Assembly: GCA_009911195.1 (NCBI GenBank)
Contig: QXWV01000045.1
Coordinates: forward strand, 1 to 64,000
DNA length: 64,000 nt
Source of the DNA: Lachnospiraceae bacterium
GTDB lineage: Bacteria; Bacillota; Clostridia; Lachnospirales; Lachnospiraceae
Reading direction: 5' to 3'
The position numbers and the translations under genes were made by a program. Below are positions 55,053-63,555 of the stretch, in pieces; position 1 is the first letter of the stretch, and the number at the start of each line of letters is the position of its first letter. The notes beneath the pieces were generated by a model. The model had not been told where the DNA came from. It did not search any database and saw only the letters and a program-made list of their open reading frames with translations.

Positions 55053-55091
55053 AATATTACGTTCTACAAATCAGGAAAGGAGGCAGTGGCT

Positions 55092-55193
55092 ATGAAATCC
55101 AAAGAAATCAAATATTATAATTATTCTGATGGCAGAATTTATCAACTTCATAATCTTTTTTATAGAATTGCCTCCGGGAAATCGATGCTATAA
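55092..55193 (+). CDS. Possible small protein, 33 residues
   Basis: MKSKEIKYYNYSDGRIYQLH at the start, C-terminus SGKSML; basic and Tyr-rich, no membrane segment. AAAGGAGG lies 10 bases before the ATG, a consensus promoter is just upstream and an intrinsic terminator follows 31 bases after the stop. That complete expression unit is the evidence; the sequence matches no family I know. A longer in-frame reading from 54981 has no SD and was not used. Confidence 0.5.
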   Translation: MKSKEIKYYNYSDGRIYQLHNLFYRIASGKSML

Positions 55194-55223
55194 TGCCTTC
55201 TGCTTTTAGTTTAGTATTCTTTG

Positions 55224-55251
55224 GAGTTGGCCGCTGGGTCAACTCTTTTTT
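55224..55251 (+). terminator. Terminator, third copy of the GAGTTGGCC repeat
   Basis: GAGTTGGCC-GCTG-GGTCAACTC then T6. Same module as at 14.02 and 31.61 kb but on the opposite strand. Confidence 0.88.
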
Positions 55252-55253
55252 AC

Positions 55254-55543
55254 GCACACGGGCGTCCAAATGAAATGCGTCAGCAAGCTGACAGACGCCC
55301 GGCGCATGAGTAGGGGAAAAGTCATTACCCTACTTGATGATAAGGCGAGAGAGTCCTGCAAGCCGGATTCTTTGTTCTTATATCGGCGTGTTTTTGAACT
55401 CCCTATATAATATAAGTTCTTTGAGCAGATAGGGAAATACCTTTTTCATTCCTTAAGACCGGTGCATCTTATGCAGCGGTTTTTATTGTAGAAAAAATAT
55501 TGAAACTGCTTTCATTTAAAAAATTACAGAAACGAGGAAATTT
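55254..55543. other. Leader region of the ABC exporter genes
   Basis: No gene. Hairpins: GGGCGTC/GACGCCC with an inner GTCAG/CTGAC (55260-55300); AGTAGGG/CCCTACT (about 55309-55334); a possible pseudoknot from GAACT/AGTTC and CCCTAT/ATAGGG (about 55396-55434); then the terminator-like hairpin below. A perfect TATAAT is at 55406-55411 but without a good -35. Confidence 0.55.
55458..55484 (+). terminator. Terminator-like hairpin before the ABC exporter (candidate attenuator)
   Basis: ACCGGTGCAT-CTT-ATGCAGCGGT (one mismatch) followed by TTTT, 60 bases before the first exporter gene. Its place between promoter region and gene fits transcription attenuation. Confidence 0.65.
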
Positions 55544-57328
55544 ATGAAACCGAAAAAATTATCCGCCTATTTACTTGAATATAAATTCCCATACCTTTTT
55601 GCTGTTTTATCCATAGCAATCAGTGTCTCCCTGGATTTGACATCTCCCCAGCTAACCAAGCGTATCATCGATGAGGTTATCATCGGCGGGGAATTGGGTA
55701 AATTAAAATATTTGCTCGGAGGGATTCTTGGCATCGGTATCGGCCGCTGTATTTTCCAATATATCAAGGAGTACACGTTTGACCTTACCGGCATTAAAAT
55801 TACCGCTAAGATGCGGCACGATTTATTCGACCATGTCCAATCATTAAGCGCGGATTTTTTTGACCGTACCAACACCGGGGAATTGATGGCTCGTATTAAA
55901 GACGATATAGACCGTATCGGTGATGGGATTACCTTTGTAGGCATGCTGATGATTGAAGTAATCATCCATGTGTCCATTGTACTTTTTTGCATGTACCGCC
56001 TGGATGCCAGGCTGGCACTCATCCCTACTGCCGCTATGATATTTGCCGGTACGATTGCCATCGTAATGGAAAGGAAGCTGGATACTATATATGAGGCGAT
56101 AAGTGAGGAAAATGCTGCACTAAATACCATAGCCGAAGAAAATTTGGCCGGGGTGCGCACAGTAAAGGCTTTTGCCCGGGAAAAATTTGAAATAAGGAAA
56201 TTCCTTTCCCATAACCAAAAATATTATGATTTAAATATGAGGCAGTCCAAAATATTTGTCGCCTACTACCCTTACCTTTCGTTTATTTCCAAGCTACTTC
56301 CTCTCATTGTCTTGCTTTTAGGGGGAAAGCTCGTTATAACAGAAGGATTTTCCTTAGGAACCCTGGGCGCCTTCGTGGAGTATTCCATGAATATTGTCTG
56401 GCCAATGGAAATGCTGGGATGGCTCACTAACAGCTTCTCTTCCGCCATTGCCTCCAACCGCAAGCTGAACAGGATTTATGCGGAAAAACCCAGTATTGTG
56501 GAAAAAGAGCATCCCGTCACCCTGGAACGGGTTCATGGCCGCATTGCATTTACCCATGTTTCCTTTTCTAAATTGGATGAAGGGGCTTCTGTTCCTTATG
56601 AAATACTCCATGATATTACTTTTCAAGTGGAAGAAGGCAAAACCATCGGCATCATGGGGGCTACCGGAGCCGGCAAAAGCTCCATCGTCCATCTGCTCCA
56701 GCGCTTTTATGACACTACCCAGGGATGCATAACTATTGACGGCGTGGATGTAAAAGATATGAGCCTAAAACAGTTAAGAAGCAGCATTTCCTTAGTGATG
56801 CAGGATGTTTTCCTTTTCTCTGACACCATTATGGAAAATGTGAAGCTGGGGAAAAGGGATATGCTGGATGCCTATGCAGTAAAACGGGCTTCTAAAGATG
56901 CACAGGCCAGCAGTTTTATCGAACATATGGAAAAGCAATATGATACTGTCATCGGAGAACGGGGCATAGGGCTTTCCGGCGGGCAAAAACAACGCATTAG
57001 CATCGCGAGAGCCCTTGCCAAAAGGAATCCCATTCTAGTTCTCGATGATTCTACTTCCGCCCTTGATATGGAGACGGAGCAGATGATTCAGGATACCCTG
57101 CGGCAGTTGGAGCATACTACGAAAATTATTATCGCACACCGCATCAGTTCCGTTATGCATGCGGATGAAATTATTGTGCTGGAAAACGGCTCTATCCATG
57201 AAAGGGGAACCCATGAGTCCTTGTTGGCCGCTAAAGGGCTTTACTTTGAAACCTATGTGGCACAGTATATGCAGGCTAACAAAGAGGGGCTTTTGATGGA
57301 TAGGGCAACCGCAGCAGAAATGGAGTAA
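55544..57328 (+). CDS. ABC exporter half-transporter, degenerate-site subunit
   Basis: 594 residues: six-helix exporter domain (1-320) and a C-terminal ATPase. Walker A GATGAGKSS, signature LSGGQKQR, and Walker B with Asp in place of the catalytic Glu (LVLDDSTSALD). H-loop IIAHRISS. With the next protein it should form a heterodimer with one impaired ATP site, as in TM287/288-type exporters. Probably multidrug or lipid export. GAGGAAATTT precedes the ATG. Overlap-free tandem with a 3-base gap. Confidence 0.93.
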   Translation: MKPKKLSAYLLEYKFPYLFAVLSIAISVSLDLTSPQLTKRIIDEVIIGGELGKLKYLLGGILGIGIGRCIFQYIKEYTFDLTGIKITAKMRHDLFDHVQSLSADFFDRTNTGELMARIKDDIDRIGDGITFVGMLMIEVIIHVSIVLFCMYRLDARLALIPTAAMIFAGTIAIVMERKLDTIYEAISEENAALNTIAEENLAGVRTVKAFAREKFEIRKFLSHNQKYYDLNMRQSKIFVAYYPYLSFISKLLPLIVLLLGGKLVITEGFSLGTLGAFVEYSMNIVWPMEMLGWLTNSFSSAIASNRKLNRIYAEKPSIVEKEHPVTLERVHGRIAFTHVSFSKLDEGASVPYEILHDITFQVEEGKTIGIMGATGAGKSSIVHLLQRFYDTTQGCITIDGVDVKDMSLKQLRSSISLVMQDVFLFSDTIMENVKLGKRDMLDAYAVKRASKDAQASSFIEHMEKQYDTVIGERGIGLSGGQKQRISIARALAKRNPILVLDDSTSALDMETEQMIQDTLRQLEHTTKIIIAHRISSVMHADEIIVLENGSIHERGTHESLLAAKGLYFETYVAQYMQANKEGLLMDRATAAEME

Positions 57329-57331
57329 AAA

Positions 57332-59113
57332 ATGCCAATTAATTCTTATAAAACAGATGAACAATCAGTAGAGACAAGTAAATTAAGAACAATGGGCAGG
57401 CTTCTTTCCTATTTGGCCGTTTACAAAAAGGAAATCTTCCTTGTGCTGCTTATTATGGCTTTTGGTGTAACAGTTTCCCTGTTAAATCCATTGATTATGG
57501 AATCTGCCATCGACACCTATATTTCGGCAGGCCATTGGGAAGGGCTGTTGGGGCTTATCAGTTTCGCCCTGGCCCTTAACACGATTATGATAGTAACCAT
57601 TAAAATACGCATGTACATCATGGCCAGGGTATGTAATAATATCCTACTGACCATACGGCAGGAACTTTACACCCATATACAGACTTTGGATTTCCAGTTT
57701 TTTGACAGCCGTCCAACCGGCAAGATATTGGCGAGGATTATCGGTGATATCAATTCCTTGAAAGATGTGCTCTCCAATTGTGTGACAACCCTGATTCCTG
57801 ACTTTATTACCATCTGTGCAGTAGCCGTAATTATGTTTGCCAAAAATCCCATTTTAGCAGCGGCCTCCCTGGCCAGCACTCCTATAATGGGCATTTGCCT
57901 TTGGCTGATTCAGGTCTATTCCCATAAGCGCTGGCAGATTCACCGAAAAAAATCTTCCAATTTAAACGCTTTTGCCCATGAAGATTTTTCAGGAATGCGC
58001 ATCATCCAAAGCTTCCATGCCGAGGCGGAAACCAGGCAGACTTTCCGGGAGCTTGTGAAGGAGCATCGAGATTCTTTTATTTCCGCTGTCCGCTTAAATG
58101 ACGCCTTTGGCTCGGTTATCGATTTTTGCTGGGGGATAGGAACTGTTATGCTCTATTTTACAGGTATTGTCATTCTCGGCACCGACAAAGTTTCCATCGG
58201 TACTTTTATCGCCTTTGGAACTTATATCTCCATGTTCTGGCATCCGATTATGAACTTGAGCAATTTTTATACCCAGCTTATTACAAATATATCCGGGGCG
58301 GAACGGGTTTTTGAAATTATGGATGCCAAAGCGGAAATTACCGATGCCAAAGAGGTGATTGCCATACCCCCTATTGACGGAAATGTGCGTTTTGACCATG
58401 TTTCTTTTTCCTATGATGGGAGTGTCTATGTGCTGGACGATATTAGTTTTACTATCCCGCCCGGAAAAACCATTGCCTTGGTCGGCCCCACCGGCGCTGG
58501 TAAAACTACTATTGTAAATCTCATCAGCCGTTTTTATGATGTACAGCAAGGGAATGTTTTTATTGATGGCTATGATGTAAAAAAAGTGAGTATCGAAAGC
58601 CTGCGCACACAAATGGGCATTATGACCCAGGACAATTTCCTCTTTTCAGGCACAATCAAAGATAATATCCGTTATGGCAAGCTAAACGCTTCGGACGAGG
58701 AAATCATACAGGCCGCCAAGGCTGTCAATGCCCATGATTTCATTATGAAGCTGGAAAAGGGATATGACACGGAACTGGCCGAAAGGGGCGGTGGCCTTTC
58801 TGCCGGTCAAAAGCAGCTCCTGGCTTTCGCACGGACTATGGTTTCCAACCCTAAGATTCTCATTCTGGATGAAGCCACCTCCAGCATTGATACGAAAACA
58901 GAGCTGTTAGTCCAGGCGGGAATTGAAGCCCTTTTAAAAGGCAGGACATCCTTTGTGGTAGCCCACAGGCTTTCCACCATACAAAAGGCGGACTGCATTT
59001 TCTATATTGATGAGGGAAAAATATTGGAGCAGGGCACTCCGGCGGAGCTGATGGAACGGAAAGGGGCATATTACCAGTTGTATATGACCCAGTTCAACAA
59101 TGTCCGTTTATAA
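57332..59113 (+). CDS. ABC exporter half-transporter, catalytic subunit
   Basis: 593 residues. Six membrane helices, then ATPase with Walker A GPTGAGKTT, Walker B LILDEATSSID (catalytic Glu present), H-loop VAHRLST. Its signature is LSAGQKQL, a weakened form. The complementary losses (Asp in the first partner's Walker B, LSAGQ here) place both defects in the same composite site, so the pair has one active site. Starts 3 bases after its partner. A long inverted repeat begins 15 bases after its stop. Confidence 0.93.
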   Translation: MPINSYKTDEQSVETSKLRTMGRLLSYLAVYKKEIFLVLLIMAFGVTVSLLNPLIMESAIDTYISAGHWEGLLGLISFALALNTIMIVTIKIRMYIMARVCNNILLTIRQELYTHIQTLDFQFFDSRPTGKILARIIGDINSLKDVLSNCVTTLIPDFITICAVAVIMFAKNPILAAASLASTPIMGICLWLIQVYSHKRWQIHRKKSSNLNAFAHEDFSGMRIIQSFHAEAETRQTFRELVKEHRDSFISAVRLNDAFGSVIDFCWGIGTVMLYFTGIVILGTDKVSIGTFIAFGTYISMFWHPIMNLSNFYTQLITNISGAERVFEIMDAKAEITDAKEVIAIPPIDGNVRFDHVSFSYDGSVYVLDDISFTIPPGKTIALVGPTGAGKTTIVNLISRFYDVQQGNVFIDGYDVKKVSIESLRTQMGIMTQDNFLFSGTIKDNIRYGKLNASDEEIIQAAKAVNAHDFIMKLEKGYDTELAERGGGLSAGQKQLLAFARTMVSNPKILILDEATSSIDTKTELLVQAGIEALLKGRTSFVVAHRLSTIQKADCIFYIDEGKILEQGTPAELMERKGAYYQLYMTQFNNVRL

Positions 59114-59127
59114 ACAAATACTTTCCA

Positions 59128-59433
59128 AGTAGGGGAATCCATTTTCTAGGCAGCGCAGCGGGCGGCATTCTGCCTGCACAGTGTTTGGTTTTGCGGCTAT
59201 TGCGAAAAGGCAGCAATTTCACTTATGAAATGGTTCATATCCAGGGGAAAACCGCCATGGATGGCGGTTTTAAGAAGCATGGGCATGGATGCCTATGGCT
59301 TCTGCCCCGTCCGCACTCCAAAGATTTTTCCCGTTTCATTAGTGAAATCTGCTTTTTCGCTTAGCCGCAAAACCAACACTGTGCAGGCAGAATGCCGCCC
59401 GCTGCGCTGCCTGGAATATGGATTCCCTTGCTT
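59128..59433. repeat. 306-nt near-perfect inverted repeat with internal three-way junction
   Basis: Left arm about 59128-59233, right arm about 59330-59433. The central 50 bases of each arm (GGCAGCGCAGCGGGCGGCAT on the left) match their partner with one single-base bulge. Inside, GGGG (59244-59247) pairs with CCCC (59304-59307) and encloses two hairpins: AAAACCGCCAT/ATGGCGGTTTT (59248-59271) and AGAAGC...GCTTCT (59273-59303). Differences between arms include a G-U-compatible change. No ORF. Confidence 0.8.
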
Positions 59434-59448
59434 TCCAATCCGTTCCCA

Positions 59449-59478
59449 TTGACTTTTCCTATCAAATATTGTATTATT
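59449..59478 (+). promoter_or_regulatory. Promoter of the ligase-symporter unit
   Basis: -35 TTGACT (59449-59454), 18-base spacer, -10 TATTAT (59473-59478). It lies just beyond the large palindrome, so that element is not in the ligase leader. Confidence 0.65.
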
Positions 59479-59540
59479 TACTTTATTAGCGCAATGCGTT
59501 AAAGTACGAAAAAATAGCATGAAAATGGAGAACTACTAAA

Positions 59541-61178
59541 ATGCCAATTACAAATTTATTAGAAGAAAACTGTAAAAAATACGGCGAAGATATCTGCCTG
59601 GTGGAAATCAACCCCGAGGTCAAGGAAATCCGCCGGGTAACATGGAAAGAATATGAGCTGATGGAACCAAGCCCCCTCTCCCATTACCGCCGGGAAATCA
59701 CATGGAATGTTTTTAACGAAAAGGCTAACCGATTTGCCAATCTGCTTCTGGGGAAAGGGATTAAAAAGGGTGACAAAGTCGCTATTCTTTTAATGAACTG
59801 CCTGGAATGGCTTCCCATTTATTTCGGTATCCTAAAGACCGGGGCGCTGGCCGTTCCATTGAATTTCCGTTATACTTCCGAGGAAATAGAATATTGCGTC
59901 AACCTTTCCGAAGTAAATATTTTAGTTTTTGGCCCGGAATTTATCGGGCGTGTGGAGGAGATTGCCGATTCCATTACGAGAAATAAGCTGCTTCTTTATG
60001 TGGGGGATAATTGCCCCTCTTTTGCGGAAGATTATAGCTCTCTGACCGCGAACTGTTCCAGCCAGTCGCCATCCATCCCTCTATCGGATGAGGACGATGC
60101 TGCCATTTATTTTTCTTCCGGTACCACCGGCTTCCCGAAAGCCATTTTACATAACCATGAAAGCCTGATGCAGTCCGCCAAAGTGGAACAAAAACATCAC
60201 GGACAGACAAAAGACGATATTTTCCTATGTATTCCTCCGCTATATCATACCGGTGCGAAAATGCACTGGTTTGGCTCCTTAATTTCAGGAGGGAAAGCTG
60301 TCCTTTTAAAGGGAACAAAGCCAGAATATATTTTGGATGCCGTATCCAAGGAACAATGTACTATCGTTTGGCTGTTAGTTCCCTGGGCACAGGACATACT
60401 TGAAGCTTTGGACAACAACAGCTTGAAACTGGAGGATTATAACCTTTCCCAGTGGCGGTTAATGCATATCGGCGCACAGCCTGTTCCGCCCAGCATGATT
60501 AAGCACTGGAAGACCTATTTCCCGAACCATGCTTATGATACAAACTACGGATTAAGCGAATCCATCGGTCCTGGCTGCGTCCATTTAGGCGTGGAAAATA
60601 TTCATAAAGTAGGAGCAATCGGCAAAGCCGGCTATGGTTGGGAAGTCAAAATTGTGGATGAGCAAAAAAATACAGTACCTAAGGGCGCTGTGGGCGAATT
60701 GGCCGTCAAAGGCCCTGGCGTAATGACCTGCTACTATAATGACGAAAAAGCTACTGCAGAAGTCCTTTCCCCGGATGGATGGCTTTACACTGGGGATATG
60801 GCTCAGGAAGACGATGAAGGGTTCATATTCCTCGTAGACCGTAAAAAAGATGTTATCATCAGTGGTGGAGAAAATATCTATCCTGTTCAAATCGAAGATT
60901 TTCTCCGAAATTACGATGCCATTCATGATGTGGCTGTTATTGGGCTTCCGGATAAGCGCCTTGGGGAAATTACTGCAGCCATTATCGAATTAAAGCCGGG
61001 TGTTTCCTGTACAGAGGAAGAAATCAATATTTTCTGTAAGAAGCTGCCCCGTTATAAACGTCCCCATAAAACTATTTTTGCCAATATCCCAAGAAATCCT
61101 ACCGGCAAAATCGAAAAGCCAAAACTCAGGGAGCAATACTGCGTCACCAGCCTTGTGGCCGCCCAGAACAGAGGATAA
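59541..61178 (+). CDS. Acyl-CoA ligase-type AMP-forming enzyme
   Basis: 545 residues. ANL superfamily motifs in order: YFSSGTTGFPKA (about 197), NYGLSESIG (about 336), DGWLYTGD (about 412), VDRKKDVIISGGENIYP (about 431) and the catalytic Lys in PTGKIEK (about 524). An N-terminal insertion of about 20 residues (ELMEPSPLSHYRREITW) duplicates the xTW strand. It activates a carboxylic acid as AMP ester, then CoA thioester. The symporter 50 bases downstream probably brings in the acid. Substrate unknown. Confidence 0.87.
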   Translation: MPITNLLEENCKKYGEDICLVEINPEVKEIRRVTWKEYELMEPSPLSHYRREITWNVFNEKANRFANLLLGKGIKKGDKVAILLMNCLEWLPIYFGILKTGALAVPLNFRYTSEEIEYCVNLSEVNILVFGPEFIGRVEEIADSITRNKLLLYVGDNCPSFAEDYSSLTANCSSQSPSIPLSDEDDAAIYFSSGTTGFPKAILHNHESLMQSAKVEQKHHGQTKDDIFLCIPPLYHTGAKMHWFGSLISGGKAVLLKGTKPEYILDAVSKEQCTIVWLLVPWAQDILEALDNNSLKLEDYNLSQWRLMHIGAQPVPPSMIKHWKTYFPNHAYDTNYGLSESIGPGCVHLGVENIHKVGAIGKAGYGWEVKIVDEQKNTVPKGAVGELAVKGPGVMTCYYNDEKATAEVLSPDGWLYTGDMAQEDDEGFIFLVDRKKDVIISGGENIYPVQIEDFLRNYDAIHDVAVIGLPDKRLGEITAAIIELKPGVSCTEEEINIFCKKLPRYKRPHKTIFANIPRNPTGKIEKPKLREQYCVTSLVAAQNRG

Positions 61179-61228
61179 CAGATGCTTTCGCATCACAGAC
61201 AAAACAGTGAAGAAATGAGGAAAAAACT

Positions 61229-62767
61229 ATGGTACTGAAATTTACAATGCTAATTGTCTTTTTTGCAGTTATGGTTGCCATTGGCTTCTACTGCCGCAAA
61301 CACGCCACTGATGTGAACAGCTTCGTTTTAGGCGGACGTTCTGTTGGCCCATGGCTAACCGCTTTTGCATATGGAACCTCTTATTTTTCAGCCGTTATTT
61401 TCGTTGGATATGCAGGACAGTTCGGATGGAAGTATGGTATTGCCTCTACATGGATTGGTATTGGCAACGCGCTTATCGGTTCTATGCTTGCCTGGGTTAT
61501 TCTGGGCAGGCGCACGCGTATTATGACACAGCATTTAAACAGCGCAACTATGCCCGAATTTTTCGGAAGGCGTTTCCATAATGATGGGTTAAAGCTGGGG
61601 GCTTCCGTTATCGTCTTCCTATTTCTTATTCCATATACCGCATCCTTATATAATGGCTTATCCCGCCTGTTTGGCATGGCCTTTCACATCGATTATACGG
61701 TTTGCATTGTAATTATGGCTGTGTTGACTGGGGTGTATGTCATTGCCGGAGGGTATATGGCCACGGCTATCAACGATTTTCTACAGGGGATTGTTATGCT
61801 GTTTGGTATCGTTATTGTTATTTTGGCTGTATTGAAAAGCAATGGCGGTTTTATGGAAGCCTTGAACCAACTGGCTATGGCCAGCGATGAAACGGTTTCC
61901 TCCCAGCCCGGCGTATTCGCTTCCTTTTTTGGGCCTGACCCTATCAATCTTCTTGGCGTTGTCATCCTGACTTCCCTTGGAACATGGGGTCTCCCTCAGA
62001 TGGTACAGAAATTTTATGCCATAAAAAGCGAAAAAGCGATTTCCAAAGGTACTATTATTTCCACTATATTCGCTATTATCGTCTCCGGCGGCTGTTATTT
62101 CCTTGGTGGTTTCGGACGGCTTTATGGGGATAGCGTGGACATCGCTTCCGAAGGCTTCGATGCGATTATACCGGCTATGATTTCCAACCTTTCCCCTGCT
62201 CTTATCGGGTTGGTGGTTATCCTTGTCCTCTCCGCCTCCATGTCCACCTTATCGTCTTTGGTTATGGCTTCCAGTTCTACCCTGACTATCGACTTCCTGA
62301 AAGGCCATATCATCAAAAATATGGACGAAAAGAAGCAGCTACTCTCCATCCGTATTCTAATTGTGGTATTCATCGCTATTTCCGTTGTTATTGCCATTGT
62401 CCAGTACAAAGGGAATATCACATTTATTGCACAGCTTATGGGAGTATCCTGGGGGGCATTGGCAGGCGCTTTTCTGGCGCCATTCCTGTATGGGCTTTAT
62501 TGGAAAAGAACTACTGCTGCCTCCGCATGGGTCAGCTTTATCTTCGGTTCCGGATTCATGGTTTGCAATATGCTCTTCCGCAGCCGCTTCCCGGCACTGC
62601 TCCAATCCCCAATTAATGCAGGCGCTTTTGCTATGGTCAGCGGGCTTATTCTTGTGCCAGTGGTGAGCCTCATATCCCCTAAGCTGGAAAATTCTTTTAT
62701 AGACGCTGCATTCTCCTGCTATGAAAGGAAAACGGAAGTTTCCGTTAAGAACGATTTGGGCGATTGA
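61229..62767 (+). CDS. Sodium:solute symporter family protein
   Basis: 512 residues with about 13 membrane helices. SSS (LeuT-fold, PutP/PanF-like) features: FVLGGRSVGPWLTAFAYGTSYFSAV (helix 1), GTWGLPQMVQKFYAIKSEKA near 255, and SASMSTLSSLVMASSS near 330, split by the family. It imports a small carboxylate or related solute with sodium. Likely co-transcribed with the ligase. Confidence 0.9.
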   Translation: MVLKFTMLIVFFAVMVAIGFYCRKHATDVNSFVLGGRSVGPWLTAFAYGTSYFSAVIFVGYAGQFGWKYGIASTWIGIGNALIGSMLAWVILGRRTRIMTQHLNSATMPEFFGRRFHNDGLKLGASVIVFLFLIPYTASLYNGLSRLFGMAFHIDYTVCIVIMAVLTGVYVIAGGYMATAINDFLQGIVMLFGIVIVILAVLKSNGGFMEALNQLAMASDETVSSQPGVFASFFGPDPINLLGVVILTSLGTWGLPQMVQKFYAIKSEKAISKGTIISTIFAIIVSGGCYFLGGFGRLYGDSVDIASEGFDAIIPAMISNLSPALIGLVVILVLSASMSTLSSLVMASSSTLTIDFLKGHIIKNMDEKKQLLSIRILIVVFIAISVVIAIVQYKGNITFIAQLMGVSWGALAGAFLAPFLYGLYWKRTTAASAWVSFIFGSGFMVCNMLFRSRFPALLQSPINAGAFAMVSGLILVPVVSLISPKLENSFIDAAFSCYERKTEVSVKNDLGD

Positions 62768-62833
62768 TGGGCTGGTAGCCTATCCTACGTATAGCCAAAA
62801 CCGTTAGCCAAATTAAGCAATGAAAAATATAGC

Positions 62834-62880
62834 AAGGCGGCTGCCTGATAGATTATTCTACCAGTTACAGCCGCCTTTTT
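62834..62880. terminator. Bidirectional terminator
   Basis: AAGGCGGCTG and CAGCCGCCTT, perfect 10 bp, with T5 on plus and an A/T-rich tail on minus. Serves the symporter and thiamine diphosphokinase genes. Confidence 0.85.
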
Positions 62881-62896
62881 GACGCTATTTATTATT

Positions 62897-63541
62897 TTAT
62901 TTAAGGGAAAGAACCGCCAACAGCATTCCCTTCCTAACTTCCACCATGCTGTCCTCCCCTGTAAATTCATTACTGATACCTATAGGGTAATCGTTGGTCA
63001 CCAGCGCTTGATTTAATGGATACTTCATACCTGTAATCGTTACGCCCTCTGCCCTCTCCCCTAAAGAAAACAAAGATAAGTACCCTTTTTCCCTGTTTCC
63101 AAAAGAAACCTTTTCCTCTTTGATAACCGTTATGGCAAGCCCTTCTTCCAATATGATACCTTCTGCGCCATTGTTTTTCAAATAGGAAAGGCACTGGATA
63201 TTGGCAATGGTATGGTCTATACGCCCCCCTAAAGCTCCATACAGCCGGTAGTTCCTGTATCCCTTTTCCATACCGATTCGGAGGGCAGCCAATGTATCCG
63301 TATCATCCTTTTCCTGGCAAAGGCATATTACTTTCCCCGGTTTTTCCCCACTGATTTTCTGCATTTCTTTTTGCAGGTTCTCGGGCAGGGAGTCCATATC
63401 ACCTACAATTAAATCTGGTTTTATGCCCAACTGTTTACAATATGCATATCCCCCATCCACGGCAATGCAAAAATCATCTTCCTCCACGGTAATATGTTCT
63501 ATGGAAAAATTGCCAGCACATATGAGAACACAAGTTTTCAC
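62897..63541 (-). CDS. thiN: Thiamine diphosphokinase
   Basis: 214 residues. It makes thiamine diphosphate from thiamine and ATP. Motifs: VDGGYAYCKQLGIKPDLIVGDMDSL near 28, split by the family; EKDDTDTLAALRIGME near 79; GALGGRIDHTIANIQCL near 104, which binds the pyrimidine and ATP. C-terminal beta domain follows. GTG start with AAAGGCGG. It lies 14 bases after the gene at the window edge, so they form one unit. This cofactor is needed by IlvB in this window. Confidence 0.95.
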   Translation of the reverse strand: MKTCVLICAGNFSIEHITVEEDDFCIAVDGGYAYCKQLGIKPDLIVGDMDSLPENLQKEMQKISGEKPGKVICLCQEKDDTDTLAALRIGMEKGYRNYRLYGALGGRIDHTIANIQCLSYLKNNGAEGIILEEGLAITVIKEEKVSFGNREKGYLSLFSLGERAEGVTITGMKYPLNQALVTNDYPIGISNEFTGEDSMVEVRKGMLLAVLSLK

Positions 63542-63555
63542 TGTTTACCGCCTTT

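Larger units (their letters stand above)
59114..59540. other. Intergenic region with large palindrome
   Basis: 427 bases without a gene. It is taken up by the 306-nt inverted-repeat element and then the ligase promoter. Confidence 0.7.

Noticed and set aside
54981-55091. Longer N-terminus for the 33-residue gene
   Set aside because: The upstream in-frame ATG has no SD, and the reading frame would run across the promoter.
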